Shown: positions 8,881 to 17,496 of the stretch, piece after piece
Layout: every line of letters starts with the position of its first letter
How positions within the stretch are numbered: position 1 is the stretch's first letter
Assembly: GCF_014230355.1 (NCBI RefSeq)
Contig: NZ_JACLAX010000009.1
Coordinates: 100,216-164,215 of the forward strand
Direction of reading: 5' to 3'
DNA length: 64,000 nucleotides
DNA from: Novosphingobium piscinae
GTDB taxonomy: Bacteria; Pseudomonadota; Alphaproteobacteria; Sphingomonadales; Sphingomonadaceae
Notes under the pieces: generated by a model
What the model saw: only the letters and a program-made list of their open reading frames with translations
Told to the model about the DNA's origin: nothing
Database searches by the model: none
Program-made: the position numbers and the translations under genes

Positions 8881-9327
8881 ATGATGCACGTAGAACACGA
8901 CGCCAGTCTGATAAAAGACCTCTGTGGGGTGATCGAGCGGTACTCGACCCGTCGTCCCATGACCGAACTCGAGAACGAACGGGCCATCGATCTCGCCGCT
9001 GAGCGGGTCTGGGAGGCGCGCCGCGCCCGCGCTCAGGTGATCGCACCGCATCTGCTGGGCGAACCTGGCTGGGACATGATGATCGATCTGTTCATCGCCG
9101 AGCGACAGGGCCGGGTCAGTCTGGTCAAGTCAGTGTGCCTTGCTTCGGGCGTGCCGTACACTACGGCGTGGCGATGGCTTCGCGTGCTTGAGCGTGAAGG
9201 ACTGGTTCGGCTGACCAGCGACAGCAAGGATCTGCGCCGAGTGGTCGTCCGCATTAGCGAGAGCGGATATGCCAAGATGTTCGACTATTTCCAGATGATG
9301 GTCCGGGACAACCGCTGCGCGGCCTAG
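8881..9327 (+). CDS. Winged-helix (MarR-like) transcriptional regulator
   Basis: A 148-aa protein with a winged helix-turn-helix. The segment ~80-140 reads VSLVKSVCLASGVPYTTAWR (HTH) then WLRVLEREGLVRLTSDSKDL (recognition helix and start of the wing) and ends RRVVVRISESGYAKMFDYF, the layout of MarR/PadR-like domains. The N-terminal ~50 residues, including ERAIDLAAERVWEARRARAQ, are probably a helical dimerisation part. ATG 8881 follows a strong GAAGGGGG ribosome site. A long upstream region with its own promoter suggests separate transcription from the flavoenzyme gene. The ligand and targets are unknown. Confidence 0.7.
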   Translation: MMHVEHDASLIKDLCGVIERYSTRRPMTELENERAIDLAAERVWEARRARAQVIAPHLLGEPGWDMMIDLFIAERQGRVSLVKSVCLASGVPYTTAWRWLRVLEREGLVRLTSDSKDLRRVVVRISESGYAKMFDYFQMMVRDNRCAA

Positions 9328-9336
9328 TTCGGGTCC

Positions 9337-9424
9337 TGACTGACCATGGCGCCGGCCTCTGCGCTGGCGGGAACAGAGGGCGGGCTGGAATGCGGTCCGC
9401 CCTCTCTGGTGTGCTGGTCAGTCA
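9337..9424. terminator. Shared terminator between convergent regulator and amtB genes
   Basis: A 9-bp perfect stem (agagggcgg at 9375-9383, ccgccctct at 9397-9405) sits between the two convergent genes. It is enclosed by a second perfect 10-bp inverted repeat, tgactgacca (9337-9346) and tggtcagtca (9415-9424), whose right arm overlaps the amtB stop codon. No long T-run is present, so its strength as an intrinsic terminator is uncertain. Confidence 0.6.
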
Positions 9425-10725
9425 ACCATTTCCCAGGCCCGTTCGCCATGCGAGGTGAGGTCCAGCCCTTCGCGCTCGGCATCCTCGGACACGCGCATCG
9501 GCAGGATCAGGTTGAGACCCAGCGCGAGGATGACCGTCGCGATCGCCGAATAGGCCGCCACAGCGAGGACGCCGATCGCTTGCGCCACGATCTGGCTCGC
9601 CATGGTCATCCCCTCGGCATAGCCGGTGCCGCCAAACGCTGGCGAAAGGAACAGGCCGAGCAGGATCGACCCAGTCATCCCGCCCACGCCGTGAACCGCG
9701 AAGACGTCCAGCGAATCGTCGATCTGCAACCGGAACTTGATGAGGTGGATCATCGGATAGCAGATCGCCGCTGCCGCCGTGCCGAAGACGAAGGCTGCGC
9801 CGGGCGAGATGAACCCGGCGGCCGGAGTGACCGTCGCCAGCCCCGCGATCGCGCCGGTGGCGAAGCCGATCGACGTGGCCTTGCCGACATGCAGTCGCTC
9901 GATCGCAATCCACACCAGGGCGGCAACCGAAGCGGCTGCGTGGGTATTGATGATGGCCGCCGCCGCATCGTCGTTGGCCGCCAGGGCCGAACCGCCGTTG
10001 AAGCCGAACCAGCCCATCCATAACAGCGCCGCCCCGGCCATGGTCAGTGCCGGGCTATGCGGGAGCATCAGCGTCTTGGGAAAGCCGGACCGCCTGCCCA
10101 GCAGTGCCGCGATGACCAGCGCCGAGACCCCGGCCGTGGTATGAACCACGATCCCGCCGGCGAAGTCGAGCGCGCCCAGCTTGGTTGCGAGCCAGCCGCC
10201 GCCCCACAGCCAGTGGGCGCTGGGAGCATAGACCACCAGACCCCACAGCGCGCAGAACGCGACCACCCAGCCGAAGCGCGCACGATCGACCCAGGCGCCG
10301 ACCATCAGCGCCGGGGTGATCGCCGCGAAGGTCATCTGGAACAGGGCGAAGGCGCTTTCCGGCACGGCATAGCCCGCGCGCACGTTGCCGAGGTTGTTGA
10401 GCATCATTGCGGCGTCCCCGCCGAGCCAGCCATTGCCAACCGGTCCGAAGGCCAGGGTATAGCCGGCGATGATCCACAGCGTGGAGCAGGCCGCGATGAT
10501 CCCGCCGCACTGGACCATGACGGAAAGGAAGTTCTTGGCCCGTACCAGTCCGCCGTAAAACAAGGTCAGGCCGGGGGCGGCCATCAGCAGGACCAGGGCG
10601 GACGAGACGAGGATCCAGGCCGTATCGCCGGTATCGGCAACATCTACCGCACCCTCCTGGGCCTGGGCGGTGAGCGGGGCGAGCAGCAGCGCGGCCGCGG
10701 CGAGCCGCGCGGTCCATTTGGTCAT
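9418..10725 (-). CDS. amtB: Ammonium transporter, Amt family
   Basis: A 435-aa inner-membrane ammonium channel. A signal peptide (MTKWTARLAAAALLLAPLTA, then QAQ) is followed by a short periplasmic part and about 11 membrane helices. Family signatures present are GLTLFYGGLVRAKN (helix 1), the twin-His pore residues in DFAGGIVVHTTAGVSAL and FAVHGVGGMTGSILLG, and GWFGFNGGSAL. The start has a GGAGGG ribosome site. Unlike many proteobacterial loci, no glnK/glnB PII gene lies next to it on either side, so its PII partner must be encoded elsewhere. Nitrogen control is likely, but no NtrC or sigma-54 site was identified in the 170-bp upstream gap. Confidence 0.95.
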   Translation of the reverse strand: MTKWTARLAAAALLLAPLTAQAQEGAVDVADTGDTAWILVSSALVLLMAAPGLTLFYGGLVRAKNFLSVMVQCGGIIAACSTLWIIAGYTLAFGPVGNGWLGGDAAMMLNNLGNVRAGYAVPESAFALFQMTFAAITPALMVGAWVDRARFGWVVAFCALWGLVVYAPSAHWLWGGGWLATKLGALDFAGGIVVHTTAGVSALVIAALLGRRSGFPKTLMLPHSPALTMAGAALLWMGWFGFNGGSALAANDDAAAAIINTHAAASVAALVWIAIERLHVGKATSIGFATGAIAGLATVTPAAGFISPGAAFVFGTAAAAICYPMIHLIKFRLQIDDSLDVFAVHGVGGMTGSILLGLFLSPAFGGTGYAEGMTMASQIVAQAIGVLAVAAYSAIATVILALGLNLILPMRVSEDAEREGLDLTSHGERAWEMVD

Positions 10726-10895
10726 CGGTTATCCCTCCAGGCGCCGGGTTTCCCGGTCGCGATCCGCGCGCGGCTTAGGAGCAAGCGGCGCCGGGTGCAA
10801 GGCACCGGGCCAGCACCATGACCGGGCGTCGCCTGGCCATGCTTCGGCACGAACATGCCTTGAAGCGGCTCGGTGCGCCGGGCTAAGGGGGCGGG

Positions 10896-11402
10896 ATGAC
10901 CGGTCGCTTACCCTCTCGCAAGCTCTTGATCGCGCTGGGCGCGATGCTGCTCGGCCTGGCTGCCGCGCCGGTGGCGGCCGAGGATCCCGGTGTGCCCTAT
11001 TGGGCTTCGCTGCGGGCCAAGCAGGCCAACCTGCGCGTCGGTCCGGGTGAGGACTATCGGATCAGCTGGCGCTATCACCGCGAACACCTGCCGATGAAGG
11101 TGCTGCGGGTGATGGAGGGTTGGCGTCTGGTGCAGGATCCCGATGGCACGCGGGGCTGGATGCTGGCCCGTTTCCTCAAGCGCGACCGGGGGGCGATCGT
11201 CCGGGTACCCGCCGGGGCCGGGCCGGGCTGGCTTGCCGAGATGCGCGCCGCAGGCGATCCAGGGGCACGGCTGCTATGGCGGCTCCAGCCCGGCGTGACC
11301 GGCCGTCTCGGCGATTGCGCCAACGGCTGGTGCGAGTTCGAAACCGGCAGCCATCTGGGCTATGTTGAGGCCGCGGCGCTGTGGGGCGCGGGAGAGCCCT
11401 GA
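10896..11402 (+). CDS. Exported SH3-domain protein
   Basis: A 168-aa protein with a Sec signal peptide (MTGRLPSRKLLIALGAMLLG, then LAAAPVAA). Two SH3-like repeats follow: residues ~45-105 (LRAKQANLRVGPGEDYRISW ... LPMKVLRVMEGWRLVQDPDG ... GWMLARFL) and a weaker second one ~110-165 ending DCANGWCEFETGSHLGYVEA. This is the bacterial SH3 layout (SH3_4/DUF1058) of sphingomonads. Such domains bind peptidoglycan or proteins in the periplasm; the specific partner is unknown. It is a lone gene divergent from amtB and 200 bp upstream of nuoA. Confidence 0.8.
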   Translation: MTGRLPSRKLLIALGAMLLGLAAAPVAAEDPGVPYWASLRAKQANLRVGPGEDYRISWRYHREHLPMKVLRVMEGWRLVQDPDGTRGWMLARFLKRDRGAIVRVPAGAGPGWLAEMRAAGDPGARLLWRLQPGVTGRLGDCANGWCEFETGSHLGYVEAAALWGAGEP

Positions 11403-11602
11403 GATCCAGCCGCGCCGTCCACCTGCGCACAAGAACGTATTTAAATCGCTGGACAATGGCCGCGCGGTGTCAAGGGCCGGGCAGCCACCGATTCCGTGGG
11501 AAATTGCGCAGGAGAGGGTGCATATTGCGGCGCACACCACTTGCGCGCGACGCGGGGCCGGACTAGGGCGCCGGGATAGTTCAGCTAGGCGAGTCAGCCC
11601 CC

Positions 11603-11977
11603 TTGGTCGACCTGATCCAATACCTGCCGATCCTGATCTTTCTGGTCATTGCCCTGGCGCTCTCGGCTGCCTTCGTGTTTCTCCCTATGGGGGTGTCGCG
11701 GCTCACCGGGACGCACAATCCCAACGCCGAGAAGAACTCGGAGTACGAGTGCGGCTTCCCGGCGTTCGAGGATCCGCGCAGCCAGTTCGATGTGCGGTTC
11801 TACCTCGTCGCGATCCTGTTCATCATCTTCGACCTCGAGGCGGCCTTCCTGTTCCCTTGGGCGGTGAGCCTGAAGGACACCGGCTGGGCCGGCTGGCTGA
11901 CCATGATGCTGTTCCTGTTCGAACTCGTGGTCGGGTTCGTCTACGCCTGGAAGAAGGGCGCTCTGGATTGGGAATGA
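11603..11977 (+). CDS. nuoA: NADH-quinone oxidoreductase subunit A
   Basis: A 124-aa membrane subunit of respiratory complex I (ND3 homologue) with three membrane helices. Diagnostic segments are [20 protein letters not shown] (the flexible loop with the quinone-site cysteine) and [20 protein letters not shown]. The start is TTG at 11603 with an AGGCGAG ribosome site; no upstream in-frame start makes sense and the resulting [13 protein letters not shown] matches the family N-terminus. It is the first gene of the nuoA-N operon; the 200 bp upstream must hold the operon promoter, but no clear -35/-10 was seen. Confidence 0.96.
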   Translation: MVDLIQYLPILIFLVIALALSAAFVFLPMGVSRLTGTHNPNAEKNSEYECGFPAFEDPRSQFDVRFYLVAILFIIFDLEAAFLFPWAVSLKDTGWAGWLTMMLFLFELVVGFVYAWKKGALDWE

Positions 11978-11981
11978 CCCT

Positions 11982-12530
11982 ATGACTGCCGCGCTTTCCC
12001 CCGTTCCCGGCGCCGCTGGTGCCGTGGTTGCCCCTGATGCCGCCTTCTTCGACAGCCTCAACAGCGAGGTTTCGGACAAGGGGTTTCTCGTCACCTCGAC
12101 CGAGGAGCTTTTCCAGTGGGCCCGCACCGGCTCGCTGTGGTGGATGACCTTCGGCCTTGCGTGCTGCGCGGTCGAGATGATCCATGTGAACATGCCGCGC
12201 TATGACATGGAGCGGTTCGGCGTCGCCCCGCGCGCCAGCCCGCGCCAGTCGGACGTGATGATCGTCGCCGGCACGCTGTGCAACAAGATGGCCCCCGCGC
12301 TGCGCAAGGTCTACGACCAGATGTCGGACCCCAAGTACGTGATCTCGATGGGCTCCTGCGCCAATGGCGGCGGCTATTATCATTACAGCTACAGCGTGGT
12401 GCGCGGCTGCGACCGGATCGTGCCCGTGGACATCTATGTCCCCGGGTGCCCGCCGACCGCCGAAGCGCTGCTGTACGGCGTGATGCAGCTGCAGCGGAAG
12501 ATCCGCCGCGTGGGGACGATCGAGCGGTGA
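11982..12530 (+). CDS. nuoB: NADH-quinone oxidoreductase subunit B
   Basis: A 182-aa peripheral-arm subunit that carries Fe-S cluster N2, the last electron donor to quinone. The four ligands are visible: tandem CC in [16 protein letters not shown] in [15 protein letters not shown], and C in [19 protein letters not shown]. The first ~25 residues are an Ala/Pro-rich extension ([19 protein letters not shown]). It lies 4 bp after nuoA. The downstream gap to nuoC is unusually large and is filled by a repeat. Confidence 0.97.
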   Translation: MTAALSPVPGAAGAVVAPDAAFFDSLNSEVSDKGFLVTSTEELFQWARTGSLWWMTFGLACCAVEMIHVNMPRYDMERFGVAPRASPRQSDVMIVAGTLCNKMAPALRKVYDQMSDPKYVISMGSCANGGGYYHYSYSVVRGCDRIVPVDIYVPGCPPTAEALLYGVMQLQRKIRRVGTIER

Positions 12531-12542
12531 TCAGGGCGCGTG

Positions 12543-12623
12543 GCCTTCGACAGGCTCAGGCTGAGCGGATGTCTTGCCTGAACCAGATCCAGAATCCGCT
12601 CGGGCTGAGCTTGTCGAAGCCCG
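12543..12623. repeat. REP-like inverted repeat between nuoB and nuoC
   Basis: Left arm 12543-12569 (core TTCGACAGGCTCAGGCTGAG) and right arm 12595-12622 (core CTGAGCTTGTCGAA) are imperfect inverted copies. The same TTCGACAAGCTCAGCCTGAG core occurs between nuoE and nuoF. This is a dispersed palindromic element common in sphingomonad intergenic regions (recalled, not searched here). When read through, it encodes the spurious peptide [10 protein letters not shown] that would otherwise extend nuoC. Confidence 0.85.
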
Positions 12624-12654
12624 CGCGCAAGCTTTGCCGGATGGGAGTCCAGGT

Positions 12655-13518
12655 GTGACCGTGCTTCATTCCGCCCCCCGGTTCGTGGCCGAGGACGGCC
12701 TGGTCGACCGCATCACCGCCGCCCTTGGCGCCCAGCTTGTCGCCGCGCGCGAGGAATACGGCGAGACCGTGCTCGACGTGCAGCGCGACGGCATTGTCGC
12801 CGCGCTGACCACGCTGCGCGACGCGTTCGCCTACCAGCAGCTGATGGAGATCGCTGGAGCCGACTATCCGGCCCGCGCCGAGCGGTTCGAGGTTGTCTAC
12901 ATGCTGCTGTCGGTGACGCGGAACCACCGCGTGATCGTCAAGGTGCGCGCTGCCGAGGACACCCCGGTGCCGAGTGTGACCGGGATCTGGCCGAATGCCG
13001 GCTGGCTCGAGCGCGAGGTGTTCGACATGTACGGCGTGATCTTCGCCGGCAACACCGACCTGCGCCGGATCCTGACCGACTACGGCTTCGAGGGGCATCC
13101 CTTCCGCAAGGACTTCCCGCTGACGGGCTATGTCGAGCTGCGCTACTCCGAGGAAGACAAGCGCGTGGTCTACGAGCCGGTCAAGCTGGCCCAGGACCTG
13201 CGCACCTTCGACTTCATGAGCCCGTGGGAAGGCACAGATTACGTGCTGCCCGGCGACGAGAAGGCGGCGACCCCGCCCGCCCCGGTCGCGCCGGCTCCGG
13301 TCCCGGCGGCCAAGGCCGAAGTCCCCAAAACCACCGACAAGCCGGCCGATACCGCCGCAGGCGACAAGGCCAGTGCCGAAGCTGCCAAGCCTGCGCGCGT
13401 GCGTAAGTCCAAGGCGGTCGAGGCTTCCGCGCCGACCGAGGCGCGCCCCGCACGCAAGCCGCGCGCCAAGAAGGCCGCTGGCGAAGGCGGCCAGGGTCCG
13501 GCGCCGGAGGGTAGCTGA
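12655..13518 (+). CDS. nuoC: NADH-quinone oxidoreductase subunit C
   Basis: A 287-aa peripheral-arm subunit (30-kDa homologue). The conserved domain spans ~35-195 with [56 protein letters not shown] and [19 protein letters not shown]. The last ~85 residues form a low-complexity Ala/Pro/Lys tail ([17 protein letters not shown] ... [15 protein letters not shown]) not needed for the fold. The start is GTG 12655 with a GGGAGTCC ribosome site; the open frame extends upstream to 12574, but that part is the REP element, not gene. It lies 2 bp before nuoD. Confidence 0.93.
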   Translation: MTVLHSAPRFVAEDGLVDRITAALGAQLVAAREEYGETVLDVQRDGIVAALTTLRDAFAYQQLMEIAGADYPARAERFEVVYMLLSVTRNHRVIVKVRAAEDTPVPSVTGIWPNAGWLEREVFDMYGVIFAGNTDLRRILTDYGFEGHPFRKDFPLTGYVELRYSEEDKRVVYEPVKLAQDLRTFDFMSPWEGTDYVLPGDEKAATPPAPVAPAPVPAAKAEVPKTTDKPADTAAGDKASAEAAKPARVRKSKAVEASAPTEARPARKPRAKKAAGEGGQGPAPEGS

Positions 13519-13520
13519 TC

Positions 13521-14732
13521 ATGTCCATGCAACTCGAACAGTCGCCCACCACCGGCGACGAGGTCATCACCAACTACACGATCAACTTCGGGCCCCAGCA
13601 CCCGGCAGCGCACGGCGTGCTGCGCATGGTGATGGAGCTGGACGGGGAGATCATCGAGCGGATCGATCCGCACGTCGGCCTGCTCCACCGCGGCACCGAG
13701 AAGCTGATCGAGCACAAGACCTATCTCCAGGCGCTGCCCTACTTCGACCGGCTCGACTACTGCTCGCCGCTGGCGATGGAGTACAGCTACGTGCTGGCGG
13801 TGGAGAAGCTGCTCAACGTCGAGGTCCCGCTGCGCGGGCAGTATCTGCGGGTGCTGTTCGCCGAGCTGACCCGCATCTGCAACCACATGCTCAACATCGG
13901 CTCGCACGTCATGGACGTCGGGGCGATGACGCCCAACCTGCTGCTGTTCGAGATCCGCGAGGACTGCCTCAACTTCTTCGAGCGGGCCAGCGGCGCGCGC
14001 ATGCATGCGGCCTGGTACCGCCCGGGCGGCGTGGCCCGTGACGTGCCGGAGAAGCTGCTGGTGGATCTGGGCAACTGGATCGACGAACGGCTGTTCCCGC
14101 TGTTCGAGGACGCCATGAGCCTGGTTGTGGACAACCGCATCTTCAAGCAGCGTAACGTCGACATCGCCGTGGTCAGCCGCGAGGACGCGCTGGCCTGGGG
14201 CTTCTCAGGCCCGATGATCCGCGCCGCCGGTATTCCGTGGGACCTGCGCAAGAGCCAGCCCTACGACGTCTACGACCGGATGGACTTCGAGATCCCGGTC
14301 GGCACCAATTCGGACTGCTACGACCGCATGATGGTTCGCGTCGAGGAGGTCCGCCAGTCGGCCCGGATCATGCGCCAGTGTCTGGCGGAGATGCCGGGCG
14401 GCCCGGTGATCAGCACCGACCGCAAGGTGGCGCCGCCGCGCCGCGGCGAGATGAAGAGCTCGATGGAAGCCCTGATCCATCACTTCAAGCTCTACACCGA
14501 GGGCTTCCACGTGCCGGCGGGCGAGGTCTATGTCGCCACCGAGAGCCCCAAGGGCGAATTTGGCGTCTATCTGGTCAGCGACGGCAGCAACAAACCCTAT
14601 CGCTGCAAGATCCGCCCGACCGCCTTCAGCCACCTGCAGGCGATGGACTTCATGTCGAAAGGCCACATGCTGCCCGACGCGACCGCCATCCTCGGCGCGA
14701 TCGACGTGGTCTTCGGGGAGTGCGACCGGTGA
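13521..14732 (+). CDS. nuoD: NADH-quinone oxidoreductase subunit D
   Basis: A 403-aa peripheral-arm subunit (49-kDa homologue) that forms the quinone-binding pocket with NuoB. Signatures are [60 protein letters not shown] and the C-terminal [20 protein letters not shown]. Length is normal. NuoC and NuoD are separate proteins here, unlike the NuoCD fusion of E. coli. Its TGA overlaps the GTG of the next gene by 4 bp (translational coupling). Confidence 0.97.
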   Translation: MSMQLEQSPTTGDEVITNYTINFGPQHPAAHGVLRMVMELDGEIIERIDPHVGLLHRGTEKLIEHKTYLQALPYFDRLDYCSPLAMEYSYVLAVEKLLNVEVPLRGQYLRVLFAELTRICNHMLNIGSHVMDVGAMTPNLLLFEIREDCLNFFERASGARMHAAWYRPGGVARDVPEKLLVDLGNWIDERLFPLFEDAMSLVVDNRIFKQRNVDIAVVSREDALAWGFSGPMIRAAGIPWDLRKSQPYDVYDRMDFEIPVGTNSDCYDRMMVRVEEVRQSARIMRQCLAEMPGGPVISTDRKVAPPRRGEMKSSMEALIHHFKLYTEGFHVPAGEVYVATESPKGEFGVYLVSDGSNKPYRCKIRPTAFSHLQAMDFMSKGHMLPDATAILGAIDVVFGECDR

Positions 14733-15079
14733 GCAACCTTGCAACCGCCAAGGCCATGATCGCCGCCTACAACGCCCAGGACGTGGACACCTACGTGTCC
14801 TACATGACCGAGGATGCCTGCGAGGCGAACTATCGCGGTGATGTCGTGCGCGAGGGCAAGGAGGGCACCCGTTCGGGCCTCGCCGCCGCCTTCGCGCGCT
14901 GGCCGCAGAATCGTGCCGAGATCGTCGAGGCTCAGGCCATCGGCACCTACGTCGTGATGCGCGAGCACGTCACCCGCGGCCCCGCCACCGACGGATCGGC
15001 GCTGGTCGAGCCGTTCGACGTGGTGGCCGTCTATTCTTTCGAGGGCGACAAGTGCTCTCGCGTGGAGTTTATCCGGTGA
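14729..15079 (+). CDS. NTF2/SnoaL-like protein inside the nuo operon
   Basis: A 116-aa protein beginning at GTG 14729 ([20 protein letters not shown]), overlapping nuoD by 4 bp. The pattern of an N-terminal helix, [20 protein letters not shown], a central [20 protein letters not shown] segment and a C-terminal [17 protein letters not shown] strand is that of the NTF2/SnoaL cone fold, which may be an isomerase, a hydrolase or simply a binding domain. It is not a core complex I subunit. Its coupling to nuoD and to the next gene says it is made with the complex; a role in assembly or quinone handling is only a guess. Confidence 0.75.
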   Translation: MSNLATAKAMIAAYNAQDVDTYVSYMTEDACEANYRGDVVREGKEGTRSGLAAAFARWPQNRAEIVEAQAIGTYVVMREHVTRGPATDGSALVEPFDVVAVYSFEGDKCSRVEFIR

Positions 15080-15273
15080 AGTCCACATTCGATCTGATGC
15101 GCGTCTGGGCAGCGCTGACCGGCCTGGTCCTGGCCGCGTTCTACTTCGTGTCGCTGGGCCTCGGCGCCCGGCCGAGTGACCTGTTGCCGATGCTGATCGC
15201 CGCGATCGGCGGGTTCGAGCTGTCGCTCTATGCGCAGGATCTCTGGCTGAAGCGGAGGCGCCAGCATGGCTGA
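15076..15273 (+). CDS. Small two-helix membrane protein inside the nuo operon
   Basis: A 65-aa protein starting at GTG 15076, overlapping the previous stop by 4 bp and the nuoE start by 8 bp. It reads [20 protein letters not shown] then AFYFVSLGLGARPSDLLPML, with two predicted membrane helices (~8-28 and ~37-55) and a basic C-terminus (LKRRRQHG). No family is recognised. Tight coupling on both sides makes it a real gene; it may be an accessory subunit or assembly helper of the membrane arm. Confidence 0.7.
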   Translation: MKSTFDLMRVWAALTGLVLAAFYFVSLGLGARPSDLLPMLIAAIGGFELSLYAQDLWLKRRRQHG

Positions 15274-15934
15274 CCGTCATATCGAACCCGACAGTCCCGA
15301 ACTGCGCGCCCGCTGGGGCAACTGGGCCTGGACCCCGGACAACGCGGCCAAGGCGCAGGAGATCATCGCGCGCTATCCCGAAGGACGCCAGCGCTCGGCG
15401 GTGATGCCGCTGCTGGATCTGGCCCAACGCCAGGTCGGTGCCGAGACCAACACGCAGGGCTGGCTGCCGATTCCGGTGATGGAAAAGATCGCGGCGCAAC
15501 TCGACATGCCAATCATTCGCGTGGTCGAGGTCGCGACCTTCTATACGATGTACAACCTCGTCCCCGTTGGGCGCTTTCACGTGCAGGTCTGCGGGACGAC
15601 GCCGTGCATGCTGCGCGGCTCCGACGATCTGATCAAGGCCTGCCACCAGCGCGGGATGAAGCCGGGGCACACCACGGCCGACGGTCTCTGGACCTTCACC
15701 GAAGTCGAATGCATGGGCAACTGCGCCTCGGCGCCGATGGTCCAGATCAACGACGACAACTACGAGGACCTGACGGCCGAGCGGCTGAACACCGTTCTGG
15801 ATGCGCTGGCGCGGGGCGAGCAGCCCAAGACCGGCACGCAGGAGCCGGGACGCCATACGGTCGAGCCGGTGGGTGCCCTGTCCTCGCTGACCGCGATGGT
15901 CTCCGAAAACCATGATTATCGGGGGGAGTGGTAA
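15266..15934 (+). CDS. nuoE: NADH-quinone oxidoreductase subunit E
   Basis: A 222-aa subunit of the NADH-oxidising module (24-kDa homologue) binding the [2Fe-2S] cluster N1a. The ligands lie in VQVCGTTPCMLRGSDD and EVECMGNCASAPMVQI. Upstream are the family helices EIIARYPEGRQRSAVMPLLD and VMEKIAAQLDMPIIRVVEVA. ATG 15266 follows a GGAGG ribosome site inside the previous gene. The C-terminus after ~190 is a short variable tail. Confidence 0.96.
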   Translation: MADRHIEPDSPELRARWGNWAWTPDNAAKAQEIIARYPEGRQRSAVMPLLDLAQRQVGAETNTQGWLPIPVMEKIAAQLDMPIIRVVEVATFYTMYNLVPVGRFHVQVCGTTPCMLRGSDDLIKACHQRGMKPGHTTADGLWTFTEVECMGNCASAPMVQINDDNYEDLTAERLNTVLDALARGEQPKTGTQEPGRHTVEPVGALSSLTAMVSENHDYRGEW

Positions 15935-15971
15935 GTCATGGCTGCCGCCTTCTTGTTCCCTTGCACCACCC

Positions 15972-16063
15972 CCACTCAGCCAGAGCCGGTCGAAGGCCAC
16001 GCGCTGCGTGTCGAGCTTGGTCATTCCGCCGCGCGTGGGCTTCGACAAGCTCAGCCTGAGCGG
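15972..16063. repeat. REP-like inverted repeat between nuoE and nuoF
   Basis: Two 33-nt arms (15972-16004 and 16031-16063) are complementary at 27 of 33 positions and enclose a 26-nt loop. The right arm carries the core TTCGACAAGCTCAGCCTGAG, also found between nuoB and nuoC. The RNA would form a long hairpin inside the nuo transcript. Confidence 0.85.
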
Positions 16064-16092
16064 ATCTTGTTTGCTGATGAAGGAGGTGAGGC

Positions 16093-17379
16093 ATGAGCCT
16101 CGCTGACAAGGATCGCATCTTCACCAACCTCTATGGCTACCAGCCGTGGAGCCTGAAGGCCGCGATGGCGCGGGGCGATTGGGACAACACCAAGGCCCTG
16201 CTCGCCCGTGGGCAGGATGCGATCATCCAGGAAATCAAGGACTCCGGTCTGCGCGGGCGCGGCGGGGCGGGCTTCCCGACCGGCATGAAGTGGTCCTTCA
16301 TGCCCAAGGAAAGCCGCGACGGCCGTCCCAGCTTCCTGGTGATCAACGCCGACGAATCCGAGCCGGGTTCGTGCAAGGACCGCGAGATCATCCGCCACGA
16401 TCCGCACAAGCTGATCGAGGGCGCGCTGGTCGCCGGCTTCGCGATGCGCGCGCGGGCGGCCTACATCTACATCCGCGGCGAATACATCCGCGAGGCCGAG
16501 ACGCTGTTTGCCGCCGTCGCCGAGGCCTATGACGCCGGGCTGCTCGGCAAGAACGCGGCCGGCTCGGGCTACGATTTCGACGTCTTCGTCCATCGCGGGG
16601 CCGGCGCGTATATCTGCGGCGAAGAGACCGCGATGATCGAAAGCCTCGAAGGCAAGAAGGGCCAGCCGCGTCTCAAGCCGCCGTTCCCGGCCGGGGCGGG
16701 GCTCTATGGCTGCCCGACCACGGTCAACAACGTCGAATCCATCGCGGTGGCGCCGACCATCCTGCGCCGTGGCGCGAGCTGGTTCTCCAGCTTCGGGCGT
16801 GACAACAACAAGGGCACCAAGCTCTTCCAGATCAGCGGGCACGTGAACAAGCCCTGCGTGGTTGAGGAGGAGATGAGCATCCCCTTCCACGAGCTGATCG
16901 AGAAGCATTGCGGCGGCATCCGCGGCGGACGCGACAACCTGCTGGCGGTGATCCCGGGCGGGTCCTCGGTCCCGCTCGTCCCGGCGGAGCAGATCTGGGA
17001 CGCCCCGATGGACTTCGACGGGCTGCGCGCGCTCGGCTCGGGCCTGGGCACGGCAGCCGTCATCGTGATGGACAAGTCCACCGACATCGTGCGCGCGATC
17101 AGCCGCCTGTCCTACTTCTACAAGCACGAGTCCTGCGGCCAGTGCACGCCCTGCCGCGAAGGCACCGGCTGGATGTGGCGCGTCATGGAGCGCCTGCGCA
17201 CCGGCGATGCCGCGGTCGAAGAAATCGACATGCTGCAGCAGGTGACCAAGCAGGTCGAAGGCCACACCATCTGCGCCCTGGGCGACGCGGCCGCCTGGCC
17301 GATCCAGGGCCTGATCCGCCATTTCCGTCCCGAGATCGAGCGACGGATCGCCGAGAACGCGCGGGAGGCAGCAGAGTGA
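16093..17379 (+). CDS. nuoF: NADH-quinone oxidoreductase subunit F
   Basis: A 428-aa flavoprotein (51-kDa homologue) that oxidises NADH through FMN and passes electrons to the [4Fe-4S] cluster N3. The NADH site is [20 protein letters not shown]; the FMN site includes [19 protein letters not shown]; the N3 ligands are in [16 protein letters not shown] with the distant C in [11 protein letters not shown]. Length is normal. The start ATG 16093 follows AAGGAGG, a nearly perfect ribosome site placed after the upstream repeat. Confidence 0.97.
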   Translation: MSLADKDRIFTNLYGYQPWSLKAAMARGDWDNTKALLARGQDAIIQEIKDSGLRGRGGAGFPTGMKWSFMPKESRDGRPSFLVINADESEPGSCKDREIIRHDPHKLIEGALVAGFAMRARAAYIYIRGEYIREAETLFAAVAEAYDAGLLGKNAAGSGYDFDVFVHRGAGAYICGEETAMIESLEGKKGQPRLKPPFPAGAGLYGCPTTVNNVESIAVAPTILRRGASWFSSFGRDNNKGTKLFQISGHVNKPCVVEEEMSIPFHELIEKHCGGIRGGRDNLLAVIPGGSSVPLVPAEQIWDAPMDFDGLRALGSGLGTAAVIVMDKSTDIVRAISRLSYFYKHESCGQCTPCREGTGWMWRVMERLRTGDAAVEEIDMLQQVTKQVEGHTICALGDAAAWPIQGLIRHFRPEIERRIAENAREAAE

Positions 17380-17391
17380 CCGTCAAAGTGA

Positions 17392-17484
17392 TCGTCGTCC
17401 CGGCGCAGGCCGGGACCGCTGGCCTCATCGACGCCGGCGTTCAGTCCAGTCTCCAGCGGTCCCGGATCAAGTCCGGGACGACGA
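17392..17484. repeat. Inverted repeat of a second REP type between nuoF and nuoG
   Basis: Left arm 17392-17422 and right arm 17453-17484 share 12-bp outer (TCGTCGTCCCGG) and 12-bp inner (CGGGACCGCTGG) complementary blocks. Each arm is itself a small hairpin (cccgg...ccggg), so the DNA or RNA can fold as one long stem or two short ones. The family differs from the TTCGACAAGCTCAG type. It fills most of the 117-bp nuoF-nuoG gap. Confidence 0.85.
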
Positions 17485-17496
17485 ATGGGGTCCCAA

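Noticed and set aside
10726..10895. A glnK/PII gene or riboswitch upstream of amtB
   Set aside because: The 170-bp gap has no frame of that family and no recognisable riboswitch fold.
12574..12654. N-terminal extension of nuoC
   Set aside because: This stretch is the right arm of the REP-like repeat; the GTG at 12655 with a ribosome site gives the family-like N-terminus.
14237..14728. A long plus-strand frame leading into the NTF2-like gene
   Set aside because: The frame overlaps nuoD for 490 bp in another register; the real start is GTG 14729 with a 4-bp overlap.
14597..16048. A 483-codon minus-strand frame across nuoD-nuoE
   Set aside because: It is antisense to three coupled plus-strand genes and runs into the REP element; no family is recognisable.
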